Shown: positions 57,298 through 64,000 of the stretch, piece after piece
Position numbering within the stretch: position 1 is the first letter of the stretch
Layout of the letters: each line of letters opens with the position of its first letter
Assembly (NCBI RefSeq): GCF_027107535.1
Contig: NZ_CP114283.1
Span: forward strand, 1,674,001-1,738,000
Reading direction: 5' to 3'
Origin: Streptomyces aurantiacus
GTDB lineage: Bacteria; Actinomycetota; Actinomycetes; Streptomycetales; Streptomycetaceae
DNA: 64,000 nt
Program-made: the position numbers and the translations under genes
The notes under the pieces: generated by a model
The model's input: only the letters and a program-made list of their open reading frames with translations
The model's database searches: none
Told to the model about the DNA's origin: nothing

Positions 57298-58755
57298 ATG
57301 ACCGAGCTCGTGGAACACGGACAGCTGTTCATCGGCGGGGAGTTGGCCGCTCCCCTGGGCCGGGACGTCATCGAGGTGGTCTCCCCGCACACCGAGGAGG
57401 TCATCGGCCGGGTGCCGCACGCCTCGCGGGAGGACGTCGACCGGGCCGTCGCGGTGGCGCGTACCGCCTTCGACGAGGGCCCCTGGCCGCGGATGTCCCT
57501 CGACGAGCGGATCGAGGTGGTCGGCCGGATCAAGGACGCCATCGCCGTACGGCACGAGGAGATCGCCCGGGTCATCTCCTCCGAGAACGGCTCCCCGTAC
57601 TCCTGGAGCGTCCTCGCGCAGGCCCTCGGCGCGATGATGGTGTGGGACGCGGCGATCACCGTCGCACGGGACTTCACGTACGAGGAGACCCGCGATGGGG
57701 TGCTCGGGCGCATCCTCGTGCGGCGTGAGCCGGTGGGGGTCGTGGCGGCCGTCGCCCCGTGGAACGTCCCGCAGTTCGTGGCGGCGGCCAAGCTCGCGCC
57801 CGCGCTGCTGACCGGCTGCACGGTCGTGCTCAAGCCCTCGCCCGAGTCGCCGCTGGACGCGTACATCCTCGGCGAGATCGCGAAGGAGGCCGGACTGCCG
57901 GAGGGGGTCCTGTCGATCCTGCCGGCGGACCGCGAGGTCAGCGAGTACCTGGTCGGGCATCCCGGGATCGACAAGGTCTCCTTCACGGGCTCGGTCGCGG
58001 CCGGCCGGCGCGTCATGGAGGTCGCGTCGCGCAACCTCACCCGCGTCACACTGGAACTGGGCGGCAAGTCGGCCGCCCTGGTCCTGCCGGACGCGGACAT
58101 CGAGACCGCCGTCCCGGGCATCGCCTCGGCCGCCTGGATGAACAACGGTCAGGCCTGCGTCGCCCAGACCCGCATCCTCCTGCCGCGCTCGCGCTACGAC
58201 GAGTTCGCGGAGGCGTTCGCCGCGGCGGCGAACGCGCTGGTCGTCGGCGACCCGCTCGACCCGGCCACCCAGGTCGGCCCGCTGGTCGCGCAGCGGCAGC
58301 AGCAGCGCAGCCTCGACTACATCCGCATAGGCCAGGAGGAGGGTGCCAAGATCCTCGCCGGCGGCGGCCGCCCACCCGGCCTCGACCGCGGCTGGTACGT
58401 CGAGCCGACCCTCTTCGGCGACGTCGACAACTCCATGCGGATCGCGCGCGAGGAGATCTTCGGGCCCGTCATCTGCCTGCTCCCCTACGGCGACGAGGAG
58501 GAGGCGGTGAAGATCGCCAACGACTCCGACTACGGCCTGAGCGGCAGTGTCTGGACGGCCGACGTGGCCCGCGGCATCGACGTCGCCCGGCAGGTCCGCA
58601 CCGGCACGTACTCCGTCAACACCTTCAGCCTCGACATGCTCGGCCCGTTCGGCGGTTACAAGAACTCGGGCCTGGGCCGCGAGTTCGGCCCCGAGGGCTA
58701 CGGCGAGTACCTGGAGCACAAGATGATCCACCTGCCGGCCGGCTGGGAGGCCTGA
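57298..58755 (+). CDS. Aldehyde dehydrogenase
   Basis: A 485-residue NAD(P)-dependent enzyme. Catalytic C287 (NNGQACVAQ), general base E253 (LELGGK) and N156 (APWN) are in place, and SFTGSVAAGRRV is the dinucleotide-binding part. It would oxidise an aldehyde intermediate, perhaps from steroid or other lipid side-chain oxidation, since it is followed by a ferredoxin and preceded by KstR-like boxes. The ATG at 57298 (GGAGAGG upstream) is preferred; an ATG at 57274 is possible. It is 3 bp before the ferredoxin gene. Confidence 0.92.
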   Translation: MTELVEHGQLFIGGELAAPLGRDVIEVVSPHTEEVIGRVPHASREDVDRAVAVARTAFDEGPWPRMSLDERIEVVGRIKDAIAVRHEEIARVISSENGSPYSWSVLAQALGAMMVWDAAITVARDFTYEETRDGVLGRILVRREPVGVVAAVAPWNVPQFVAAAKLAPALLTGCTVVLKPSPESPLDAYILGEIAKEAGLPEGVLSILPADREVSEYLVGHPGIDKVSFTGSVAAGRRVMEVASRNLTRVTLELGGKSAALVLPDADIETAVPGIASAAWMNNGQACVAQTRILLPRSRYDEFAEAFAAAANALVVGDPLDPATQVGPLVAQRQQQRSLDYIRIGQEEGAKILAGGGRPPGLDRGWYVEPTLFGDVDNSMRIAREEIFGPVICLLPYGDEEEAVKIANDSDYGLSGSVWTADVARGIDVARQVRTGTYSVNTFSLDMLGPFGGYKNSGLGREFGPEGYGEYLEHKMIHLPAGWEA

Positions 58756-58758
58756 GGG

Positions 58759-58992
58759 ATGGGTGATCGCTGGCACGTCGAGGTCGACCGCTCCCTCTGC
58801 ATCGGCTCGGCCCAGTGCACCCACCTCGCCCCGACGGACTTCCGCCTCGACTCCGCGATGCAGTCCCACCCCACGGACGCCGAGACGGACGCCAACGAGA
58901 AGGTTCTGGGGGCTGCGGAGGGGTGCCCGGTCGAGGCGATCACGATCTCCCTGCTGGGGAGCGGGGAGGCGGTGTTCCCGCCCGAGGAGTGA
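58759..58992 (+). CDS. [3Fe-4S] ferredoxin
   Basis: A 77-residue ferredoxin with C14, C20 and C56 (CIGSAQC...GCPVEAI), the three ligands of a 3Fe-4S cluster of the P450-partner type. The ATG at 58759 lies 3 bp after the aldehyde dehydrogenase stop, so the two are cotranscribed. It may supply electrons to the CYP125-type P450 at 42.4-43.6 kb if both are in the KstR regulon. Confidence 0.92.
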   Translation: MGDRWHVEVDRSLCIGSAQCTHLAPTDFRLDSAMQSHPTDAETDANEKVLGAAEGCPVEAITISLLGSGEAVFPPEE

Positions 58993-59072
58993 GTCCGCCG
59001 CGCCTGCCCGAAGTGCCCCGGGCTCCCTCCCGGTCGGTGACCCGGGAGCCTGTGCGAAACTCCGCGTCACGA

Positions 59073-59093
59073 CCCCGGGCGCATCGCCCGGGG
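59073..59093 (+). terminator. Terminator after the ferredoxin gene
   Basis: CCCCGGGCG and CGCCCGGGG form a perfect 9-bp stem with a CAT loop, 80 bp after the ferredoxin stop and 22 bp before the lipoprotein start. Confidence 0.7.
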
Positions 59094-59115
59094 CTGTGGC
59101 GGACAGGGGGCGGGG

Positions 59116-59622
59116 ATGCGCGCAGTGGCGCTGACGGCGGGTGCCGTGGTGGCGGCCGTACTGCTGACGGGGTGCGGCGGCGGGACCGATGACGGTGCCG
59201 GGTCCGAGTCGCCCCGTCCGAAGGAGAGTTCGACGTCCGCCTCGCCGGCGAAGGAGATGCGGCTGAGCCGCGCCACGGTGCAGCGGAACGTGCGGGTGGC
59301 CGTCGCCGCCGGAGGCTTCGACGGTGTCGACGACCGCAACGGGGAGCCCGCCCGCTGCCGGCTGATCGTCGGCGTGCGGACGAACGGCGAGCCGAAGCCG
59401 GCCGCCGTCTCGAAGGTGGTGGCCGACCTGAAGAGCCGCGGCTGGGAGCAGGTGTTCCGCAAGCCGGAGGACGGCGGCGCCACCTGGTTCCTGACGAGGG
59501 CGAACTGGGGCATGTACGTCTTCACGAGAGCCCTCTCGAAGGAGGACCCCGACGCTCCGCCGTTCACCATCTCCGCCACGCGGCTCGACTGCACCTCCGT
59601 CACGACTACCGCGTCTCCCTGA
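59116..59622 (+). CDS. Small secreted lipoprotein of unknown function
   Basis: A 168-residue protein with an N-terminal signal and lipobox VLLTGC (C20), so probably lipid-anchored to the outer face of the membrane. A Ser/Pro linker is followed by a compact domain with a repeated hairpin (RNVRVAVAAGGFDGVDDRN, VVADLKSRGWEQVFRKPEDG). No known family is recognised. The ATG at 59116 follows GGGGGCGGGG. Its end overlaps the end of the kstR-like gene by 17 bp on the opposite strand. Confidence 0.75.
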   Translation: MRAVALTAGAVVAAVLLTGCGGGTDDGAGSESPRPKESSTSASPAKEMRLSRATVQRNVRVAVAAGGFDGVDDRNGEPARCRLIVGVRTNGEPKPAAVSKVVADLKSRGWEQVFRKPEDGGATWFLTRANWGMYVFTRALSKEDPDAPPFTISATRLDCTSVTTTASP

Positions 59623-60259
59623 CCTCCGTCAGGTCGATCAGCCGGCACACCGTCTCGATGTCGATCTTGACCTGGGCGATGGAGGCACGGCCGGAGAGCC
59701 AGGTGATCAGGGCCGAGTGCCAGGTGTGCTCGATGACGCGGACGGCGGAGAGCTGGGCGGGGGTGGGATCGTCGAGGCCCATGGCGTCGAGGATGATCAC
59801 CGTCGTCTGCCGGGAGACCTGGTCGACCTCCGGGCTGACACTGCGGTCGGCGAACGTGAGGGCTCGGACCATCGCGTCGGCGAGATGCGGCTCGCGCTGA
59901 AGGGCGCGGAAGGCCCGCATCAGCGTCTCCGCCACCCGCTCCGCCGCCGTGTCACCGGCCGGCGGCTTCTTGCGGAGCGTCCCGTGCATGTGGGCCAGCT
60001 GGTCCTGCATGGTCGCGACCAGCAGATGCACCTTGGACGGGAAGTAGCGGTAGAGCGTGCCGAGCGCGACCTGCGAGGACTCCGCCACCTCCCGCATCTG
60101 TACCGCGTCGAAGCCGCCCCGGCTCGCCAGCTGCGCGCTCGCGTGCAGGATGCGCCGTCGTCGCGCCTCCTGGCGCTCGGTGAGCGGGGGAGTGACCGGC
60201 TGCGCCGCCCGTACGGGCGGCTGCGCGGCCTTCGCCGCACTCTTGGCTTCCGCAGGCAT
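59606..60259 (-). CDS. kstR: KstR-like TetR family repressor of sterol catabolism
   Basis: A 217-residue TetR regulator. A 30-residue disordered start precedes the helix-turn-helix (about 36-82). Its segment GGFDAVQMREVAESSQVALG followed by TLYRYFPSKVHLLV is very close to the DNA-binding part of M. tuberculosis KstR as I remember it. The ligand domain also has ALTFADRSVSPEVDQVS. KstR represses sterol breakdown and is released by a CoA intermediate. Five KstR-like boxes lie in this window upstream of the P450, thiolase, MBL, aldehyde dehydrogenase and in the gap next to this gene. The ATG at 60259 is chosen; a TTG 9 codons earlier is possible. Confidence 0.83.
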   Translation of the reverse strand: MPAEAKSAAKAAQPPVRAAQPVTPPLTERQEARRRRILHASAQLASRGGFDAVQMREVAESSQVALGTLYRYFPSKVHLLVATMQDQLAHMHGTLRKKPPAGDTAAERVAETLMRAFRALQREPHLADAMVRALTFADRSVSPEVDQVSRQTTVIILDAMGLDDPTPAQLSAVRVIEHTWHSALITWLSGRASIAQVKIDIETVCRLIDLTEVRETR

Positions 60260-60411
60260 GGATCCCGTTCCGTGACGTTCGTACAACAGAGGGCGGTGGG
60301 GGCGGGTGGGTGACAGCAGAGTAGGGCCCCGTCGTGGCGTGAATCACCCGATCCACCGCTCACAGGAGGGCTACCTGCCGGTAGATTCGATGCTCCCTGA
60401 ACGATCAAGTC

Positions 60412-60425
60412 TGAAACTTGTTCTA
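60412..60425. promoter_or_regulatory. KstR box between kstR and the glycosyltransferase operon
   Basis: TGAAACTTGTTCTA matches TnnAACnnGTTnnA at every fixed position. It lies 55 bp upstream of the GT4 start and 153 bp upstream of the kstR start. It could serve autoregulation, control of the glycosyl operon, or both. Confidence 0.65.
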
Positions 60426-60479
60426 GATTACCGTCCCGAAGTAATCTCGCGGGAACGAGCTGGAAGAAGGGGGCCGAGA

Positions 60480-62219
60480 GTGACCCATGAGGCCATGGAG
60501 GCAGGCCTCCCTGCGGGCTCGGCCGCCGACGCCGACCGACCGCTGCGCATCGCGCTCCTCACCTATAAGGGGAACCCGTTCTGCGGCGGCCAGGGCGTCT
60601 ACGTACGACACCTCTCGCGCGAGCTCGCCCGGCTGGGCCACCAGGTCGAGGTGATCGGCTCGCAGCCCTATCCCGTGCTCGACGAGGGTGAGGGACTCGA
60701 CGGGCTCTCCCTCACCGAGCTGCCCAGCCTCGACCTGTACCGCCACCCCGACCCCTTCCGCACCCCCGGGCGCGACGAGTTCCGAGACTGGATCGACGCC
60801 GTCGAGGTCGCCGCGATGTGGACCGGCGGCTTCCCCGAGCCGCTGACGTTCTCCCTGCGTGCCCGCCGCCACCTGCGGGCCCGGCGCGGCGACTTCGACG
60901 TCGTGCACGACAACCAGACGCTGGGATACGGGCTGTTGGGTGACGTGGGCGCCCCGCTGGTCACCACCATCCACCACCCCATCACGGTGGACCGGCAGTT
61001 GGAGCTGGACGCCGCCGAGGGGCGACGCAGGCGCATGTCCGTCCGGCGCTGGTACGCGTTCACGCGCATGCAGAAGCGTGTCGCGCGCCGCCTGCCGTCC
61101 GTCCTGACCGTCTCCGGCACGTCCCGTCAGGAGATCGTCGACCACCTCGGTGTGCGAGACGACCGGATCCACGTCGTCCACATCGGCGCCGACACCGACC
61201 TCTTCTCACCCGATCCGTCCGTGCCGCAGGTGCCGGGCCGGATCGTCACGACGTCCAGCGCGGACGTCCCCCTCAAGGGCCTCGTCTTCCTCGTCGAGGC
61301 GCTCGCGAAGATCCGCACCGAGCACCCGGCCGCCCACCTCGTCGTCGTCGGCAGGCGTGCCGAGGACGGGCCCGTCGCCCAGCTCATCGAGCGGTACGGG
61401 CTCGAAGGCGCCGTCCGGTTCGTGAAGGGCATCTCGGACGCGGAACTCGTGGACCTCGTACGGTCCGCCGAAGTCGCCTGCGTTCCCTCCCTGTACGAGG
61501 GCTTCTCGCTGCCCGCCGCCGAGGCGATGGCGACCGGTACGCCGCTCGTGGCCACGACCGGCGGGGCCATACCGGAGGTCACCGGACCCGACGGCGAGGC
61601 CTGTCTGGCGGTCCCGCCCGGCGACGCGGGGGCGCTGGCCGCCGCGCTGAGCAGGCTGTTGGGCGACGCCGGTCTGCGTGAGCGGCTCGGCTCCGCCGGG
61701 CGCAGGCGCGTCCTGGAGCGGTTCACGTGGGCCAGGGCCGCGGAGGGCACGGCGGCCCGCTACCGCGAGGCGATAGCCACCCACCGCTCCGCGTCAGGAA
61801 CCCCGAGCAGCCCCGCGCCCCGACCTCCCGCCCGCTCCGCGGCCGCACGGGACGCGGACCGCGCGCCCGCCGCCGCAGCCCCCTCGGCGTCGTCCGCAGC
61901 GGCGGACACGGCATCCGCCACGACAGCACCCGCGGCGCCCACCAGGACCTCGGGCGCGGCTTCCGCCACAGCGGCGCCCGCCCGGACGGCCGACAGGACG
62001 GCCGGCGCCCCCGCGTCCACGACGCCCGCCCCGGCCGACGCGCCGCCCGCCGTTTCCGCGAACCGCACGTCCGGCACCGCGTCGGCCGCCTCCGCGGACA
62101 CGGTGGCCGCCACCCCCGCGGGCAACGGTTCCGCCCCCGTGAACCACACCCCCACCTCCGTGAACCACGCCCCCGCCCCCGTGGACACCCCTCACCGCGA
62201 AAGCAGGACCACGTGCTGA
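60480..62219 (+). CDS. Family 4 glycosyltransferase with a long Ala/Pro/Thr-rich tail
   Basis: A 579-residue protein. Residues about 20-420 are a GT-B fold GT4 enzyme with FCGGQGVYVRHLSREL, HHPITVDRQLEL, VVHIGADTDLFSPD and EGFSLPAAEAMATGTPLVATTGGAIPE (the UDP/GDP-sugar binding E-x7-E region). From about 440 to the end it is a low-complexity A/P/T/S tail. The GTG at 60480 follows GAAGAAGG. It leads an operon with a methyltransferase and an alpha/alpha-barrel protein. Acceptor unknown. Confidence 0.85.
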   Translation: MTHEAMEAGLPAGSAADADRPLRIALLTYKGNPFCGGQGVYVRHLSRELARLGHQVEVIGSQPYPVLDEGEGLDGLSLTELPSLDLYRHPDPFRTPGRDEFRDWIDAVEVAAMWTGGFPEPLTFSLRARRHLRARRGDFDVVHDNQTLGYGLLGDVGAPLVTTIHHPITVDRQLELDAAEGRRRRMSVRRWYAFTRMQKRVARRLPSVLTVSGTSRQEIVDHLGVRDDRIHVVHIGADTDLFSPDPSVPQVPGRIVTTSSADVPLKGLVFLVEALAKIRTEHPAAHLVVVGRRAEDGPVAQLIERYGLEGAVRFVKGISDAELVDLVRSAEVACVPSLYEGFSLPAAEAMATGTPLVATTGGAIPEVTGPDGEACLAVPPGDAGALAAALSRLLGDAGLRERLGSAGRRRVLERFTWARAAEGTAARYREAIATHRSASGTPSSPAPRPPARSAAARDADRAPAAAAPSASSAAADTASATTAPAAPTRTSGAASATAAPARTADRTAGAPASTTPAPADAPPAVSANRTSGTASAASADTVAATPAGNGSAPVNHTPTSVNHAPAPVDTPHRESRTTC

Positions 62220-63016
62220 CCGTCGACTTCTCCCGGTTTCCGCTTGCCCCGGGGGACCGTGTGCTGGATCTCGGGTGCGGGGCGGGACGCCACGCGTTCG
62301 AGTGCTACCGGCGCGGCGCCCAGGTCGTCGCGCTGGACCAGAACGCCGAGGAGATCCGCGAGGTCGCCAAGTGGTTCGCCGCGATGAAGGAGGCGGGCGA
62401 GGCACCGGAGGGCGCCACCGCCACCGCGATGGAGGGGGACGCGCTCCGGCTCCCCTTCCCCGACGAGTCGTTCGACGTCGTCATCATCTCCGAGGTGATG
62501 GAGCACATCCCGGACGACAAGGGGGTGCTCGCCGAGATGGTCCGCGTGCTCAGGCCCGGCGGGCGCATAGCCATCACCGTCCCGCGCTACGGGCCCGAGA
62601 AGGTCTGCTGGACACTGTCGGACGCGTACCACGAGGTCGAGGGCGGCCACATCCGCATCTACCGGGCCGACGAGCTGCTCGGCAAGATCCGTGAGGCGGG
62701 TCTGAAGCCGTACGGCACGCATCACGCCCACGCGCTGCACAGCCCCTACTGGTGGCTGAAGTGCGCGTTCGGCGTCGACAACGACAAGGCGCTGCCGGTG
62801 CGGGCGTACCACAAGCTCCTGGTCTGGGACATCATGAAGAAGCCCCTCGCGACCCGGGTCGCGGAGCAGGCGCTCAACCCGCTGATCGGCAAGAGTTTCG
62901 TGGCGTACGCGACCAAGCCGCACCTGCCCGCCGGCAGTGTGACCGACGAGGCTCCCGTGGACCCGGCGTCCACGGACGAGGCCACCGCGAACGCAGCCGC
63001 TGTGGACGCTTCGTGA
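62213..63016 (+). CDS. Class I SAM-dependent methyltransferase
   Basis: A 267-residue protein with SAM motif I VLDLGCGAGRHAFE (about 17-30), an acidic post-I residue (VVALDQN), FDVVIISEVMEHIP and RVLRPGGRIAITVP. The C-terminus has a YWWLKCAFG lid and a variable acidic tail. The GTG at 62213 overlaps the GT4 stop by 7 bp and the stop overlaps the next start (GTGA), so the three genes are tightly coupled. It probably methylates a glycosylated small molecule or lipid. Confidence 0.88.
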   Translation: MLTVDFSRFPLAPGDRVLDLGCGAGRHAFECYRRGAQVVALDQNAEEIREVAKWFAAMKEAGEAPEGATATAMEGDALRLPFPDESFDVVIISEVMEHIPDDKGVLAEMVRVLRPGGRIAITVPRYGPEKVCWTLSDAYHEVEGGHIRIYRADELLGKIREAGLKPYGTHHAHALHSPYWWLKCAFGVDNDKALPVRAYHKLLVWDIMKKPLATRVAEQALNPLIGKSFVAYATKPHLPAGSVTDEAPVDPASTDEATANAAAVDAS

Positions 63017-64000
63017 CGACACCGCGTACCGAACACCTCGTCCTGACCGGGGTGCTCACCGCGCAGGAGGCCGCGCAGACCGTCCGGGGCATCCTGGCCG
63101 TGCAGCGCGCCGACGGCGCCATCCCGTGGTTCCGAGGCCACCACCTCGACCCGTGGGACCACACCGAGGCCGCCATGGCCCTGGACGCGGCCGGCGAGCA
63201 CGAGGCCGCCGCCCGGGCGTACGAGTGGCTGGCCCGGCACCAGAACGAGGACGGCTCCTGGTACGCCGCCTACGCCGACGGGGACGCCGCCGACGTCACC
63301 GACCGCGGCCGCGAGACCAACTTCTGCGCGTACATAGCCGTCGGCGTGTGGCACCACTACCTGGCGACCGGCGACGACGCCTTCCTGGACCGCATGTGGC
63401 CCTCGGTGTTCGCGGCGGTGGAGTTCGTCCTGGAACTCCAGCGGCCGGGCGGGCAGATCGGCTGGAAGCGTGAGGACGACGGCACGGCCGTCGGCGACGC
63501 GCTGCTCACCGGGAGTTCGTCCGTCCACCACGCCCTGCGCTGCGCGCTCGCCATCGCGGAGGAGCGCGAAGAGCCGCAGCCCGACTGGGAGTTGGCGCTC
63601 GGCGCGCTGCGCCACGCGATCCGCCGGCATCCCGAGCGGTTCCTCGACAAGAACCGCTACTCGATGGACTGGTACTACCCGGTGCTGGGCGGCGCGCTGA
63701 CCGGCGCCGAGGCGAAGGAACGCATCGAGAGGGACTGGGACCGTTTCGTGGTCCCCGGGCTCGGTGTGCGGTGCGTGGTGCCGAACCCGTGGGTGACGGG
63801 CGGCGAGTCGGCCGAACTCGCCCTGGCCCTGTGGGCCGTGGGCGAGTCCGACCGTGCCCTGGAGATCCTGCAGTCGATCCAGCACCTGCGGGACCCGGGG
63901 TCGGGCCTGTACTGGACGGGCTATGTCTTCGACTCCAGGGCGATCTGGCCGGAGGAGCTCACCTCCTGGACGGCGGGCTCACTCCTCCTCGCCGTCGCCG
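63013..64000 (+). CDS. Alpha/alpha-barrel (prenyltransferase/squalene-cyclase-like) protein, cut by window end
   Basis: At least 329 residues with no stop before the window edge. The helical repeats AVQRADGAIPWFRG, HQNEDGSWYAAYADG and LQRPGGQIGWKRE, with a DPWDHTEAAMAL segment, are those of QW-type repeats in alpha/alpha-barrels such as squalene cyclases, prenyltransferases and some glycosidases. No clear DxDD cyclase motif is seen, so it may be a carbohydrate-active or binding member. The GTG at 63013 overlaps the methyltransferase stop. Confidence 0.75.
   Translation, partial: MTTPRTEHLVLTGVLTAQEAAQTVRGILAVQRADGAIPWFRGHHLDPWDHTEAAMALDAAGEHEAAARAYEWLARHQNEDGSWYAAYADGDAADVTDRGRETNFCAYIAVGVWHHYLATGDDAFLDRMWPSVFAAVEFVLELQRPGGQIGWKREDDGTAVGDALLTGSSSVHHALRCALAIAEEREEPQPDWELALGALRHAIRRHPERFLDKNRYSMDWYYPVLGGALTGAEAKERIERDWDRFVVPGLGVRCVVPNPWVTGGESAELALALWAVGESDRALEILQSIQHLRDPGSGLYWTGYVFDSRAIWPEELTSWTAGSLLLAVA

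Noticed and set aside
60306..60480. Longer N-terminus of the GT4 protein starting at 60306
   Set aside because: It would place the KstR-type box inside the coding sequence and adds no conserved residues. The GTG at 60480 has a good ribosome site.

Overview
The window is high-GC DNA with GTG starts, purine-rich Shine-Dalgarno sites and actinobacterial gene families throughout. It looks like the core chromosome of a Streptomyces or close relative. It carries about 57 protein genes (two cut by the window ends), one tRNA-Val gene and a cobalamin riboswitch. I saw no phage, insertion sequence, CRISPR array or polyketide/peptide biosynthetic cluster.

Layout. 1-3.6 kb: end of a DUF1023-type hydrolase gene, a divergent TetR regulator/drug exporter pair and a small DUF4190 membrane protein. 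3.9-8.2 kb: pyruvate dehydrogenase aceE, divergent DUF3052 gene and AhpE peroxiredoxin, an order I recall being shared with Mycobacterium. 8.3-17.6 kb: a Ter stress island. It has two classical terD genes, a DUF475/TerC-like membrane protein, two divergent TerD proteins and a three-gene enzyme operon (CitE-like lyase, an 862-residue double-phosphoribosyltransferase/TRSP/PELOTA fusion and an HAD phosphatase). That operon matches the proposed Ter nucleoside-like metabolite pathway. 17.6-38.2 kb: mixed housekeeping and envelope genes, including two DedA-type proteins, FmdB, a Tat-exported alpha/alpha-barrel protein with a LacI-type operator, tRNA-Val, lipoproteins, a SodC-like protein, DoxX, PhoD, a secreted HNH nuclease, two HAD/HTH-related proteins, an FHA protein and an O-methyltransferase. 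38.5-42.3 kb: a GT87-PAP2 fusion and a GT-C-like membrane protein.

42.4-45.1 kb and 56.1-60.3 kb form what I read as one regulon in two parts. A CYP125-type P450 is divergent from a FadA5-like thiolase, and an MBL-fold hydrolase is divergent from an aldehyde dehydrogenase plus 3Fe-4S ferredoxin. A KstR-like TetR regulator sits at 59.6 kb. Five sites resembling the published mycobacterial KstR box lie in exactly these promoter regions.

46.1-52.1 kb, read leftward, is a cobalamin uptake operon. A cobalamin riboswitch is followed by an alpha/alpha-barrel (transcobalamin-like) membrane-anchored protein, a second anchored protein, EcfT, a double EcfA and an S component, joined by 4-base stop/start overlaps or a short gap. 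52.2-56.0 kb holds a PP2C phosphatase and an NB-ARC/TPR ATPase. From 60.5 kb to the end, a GT4 glycosyltransferase, a methyltransferase and an alpha/alpha-barrel protein form an overlapping operon next to the kstR-like gene.
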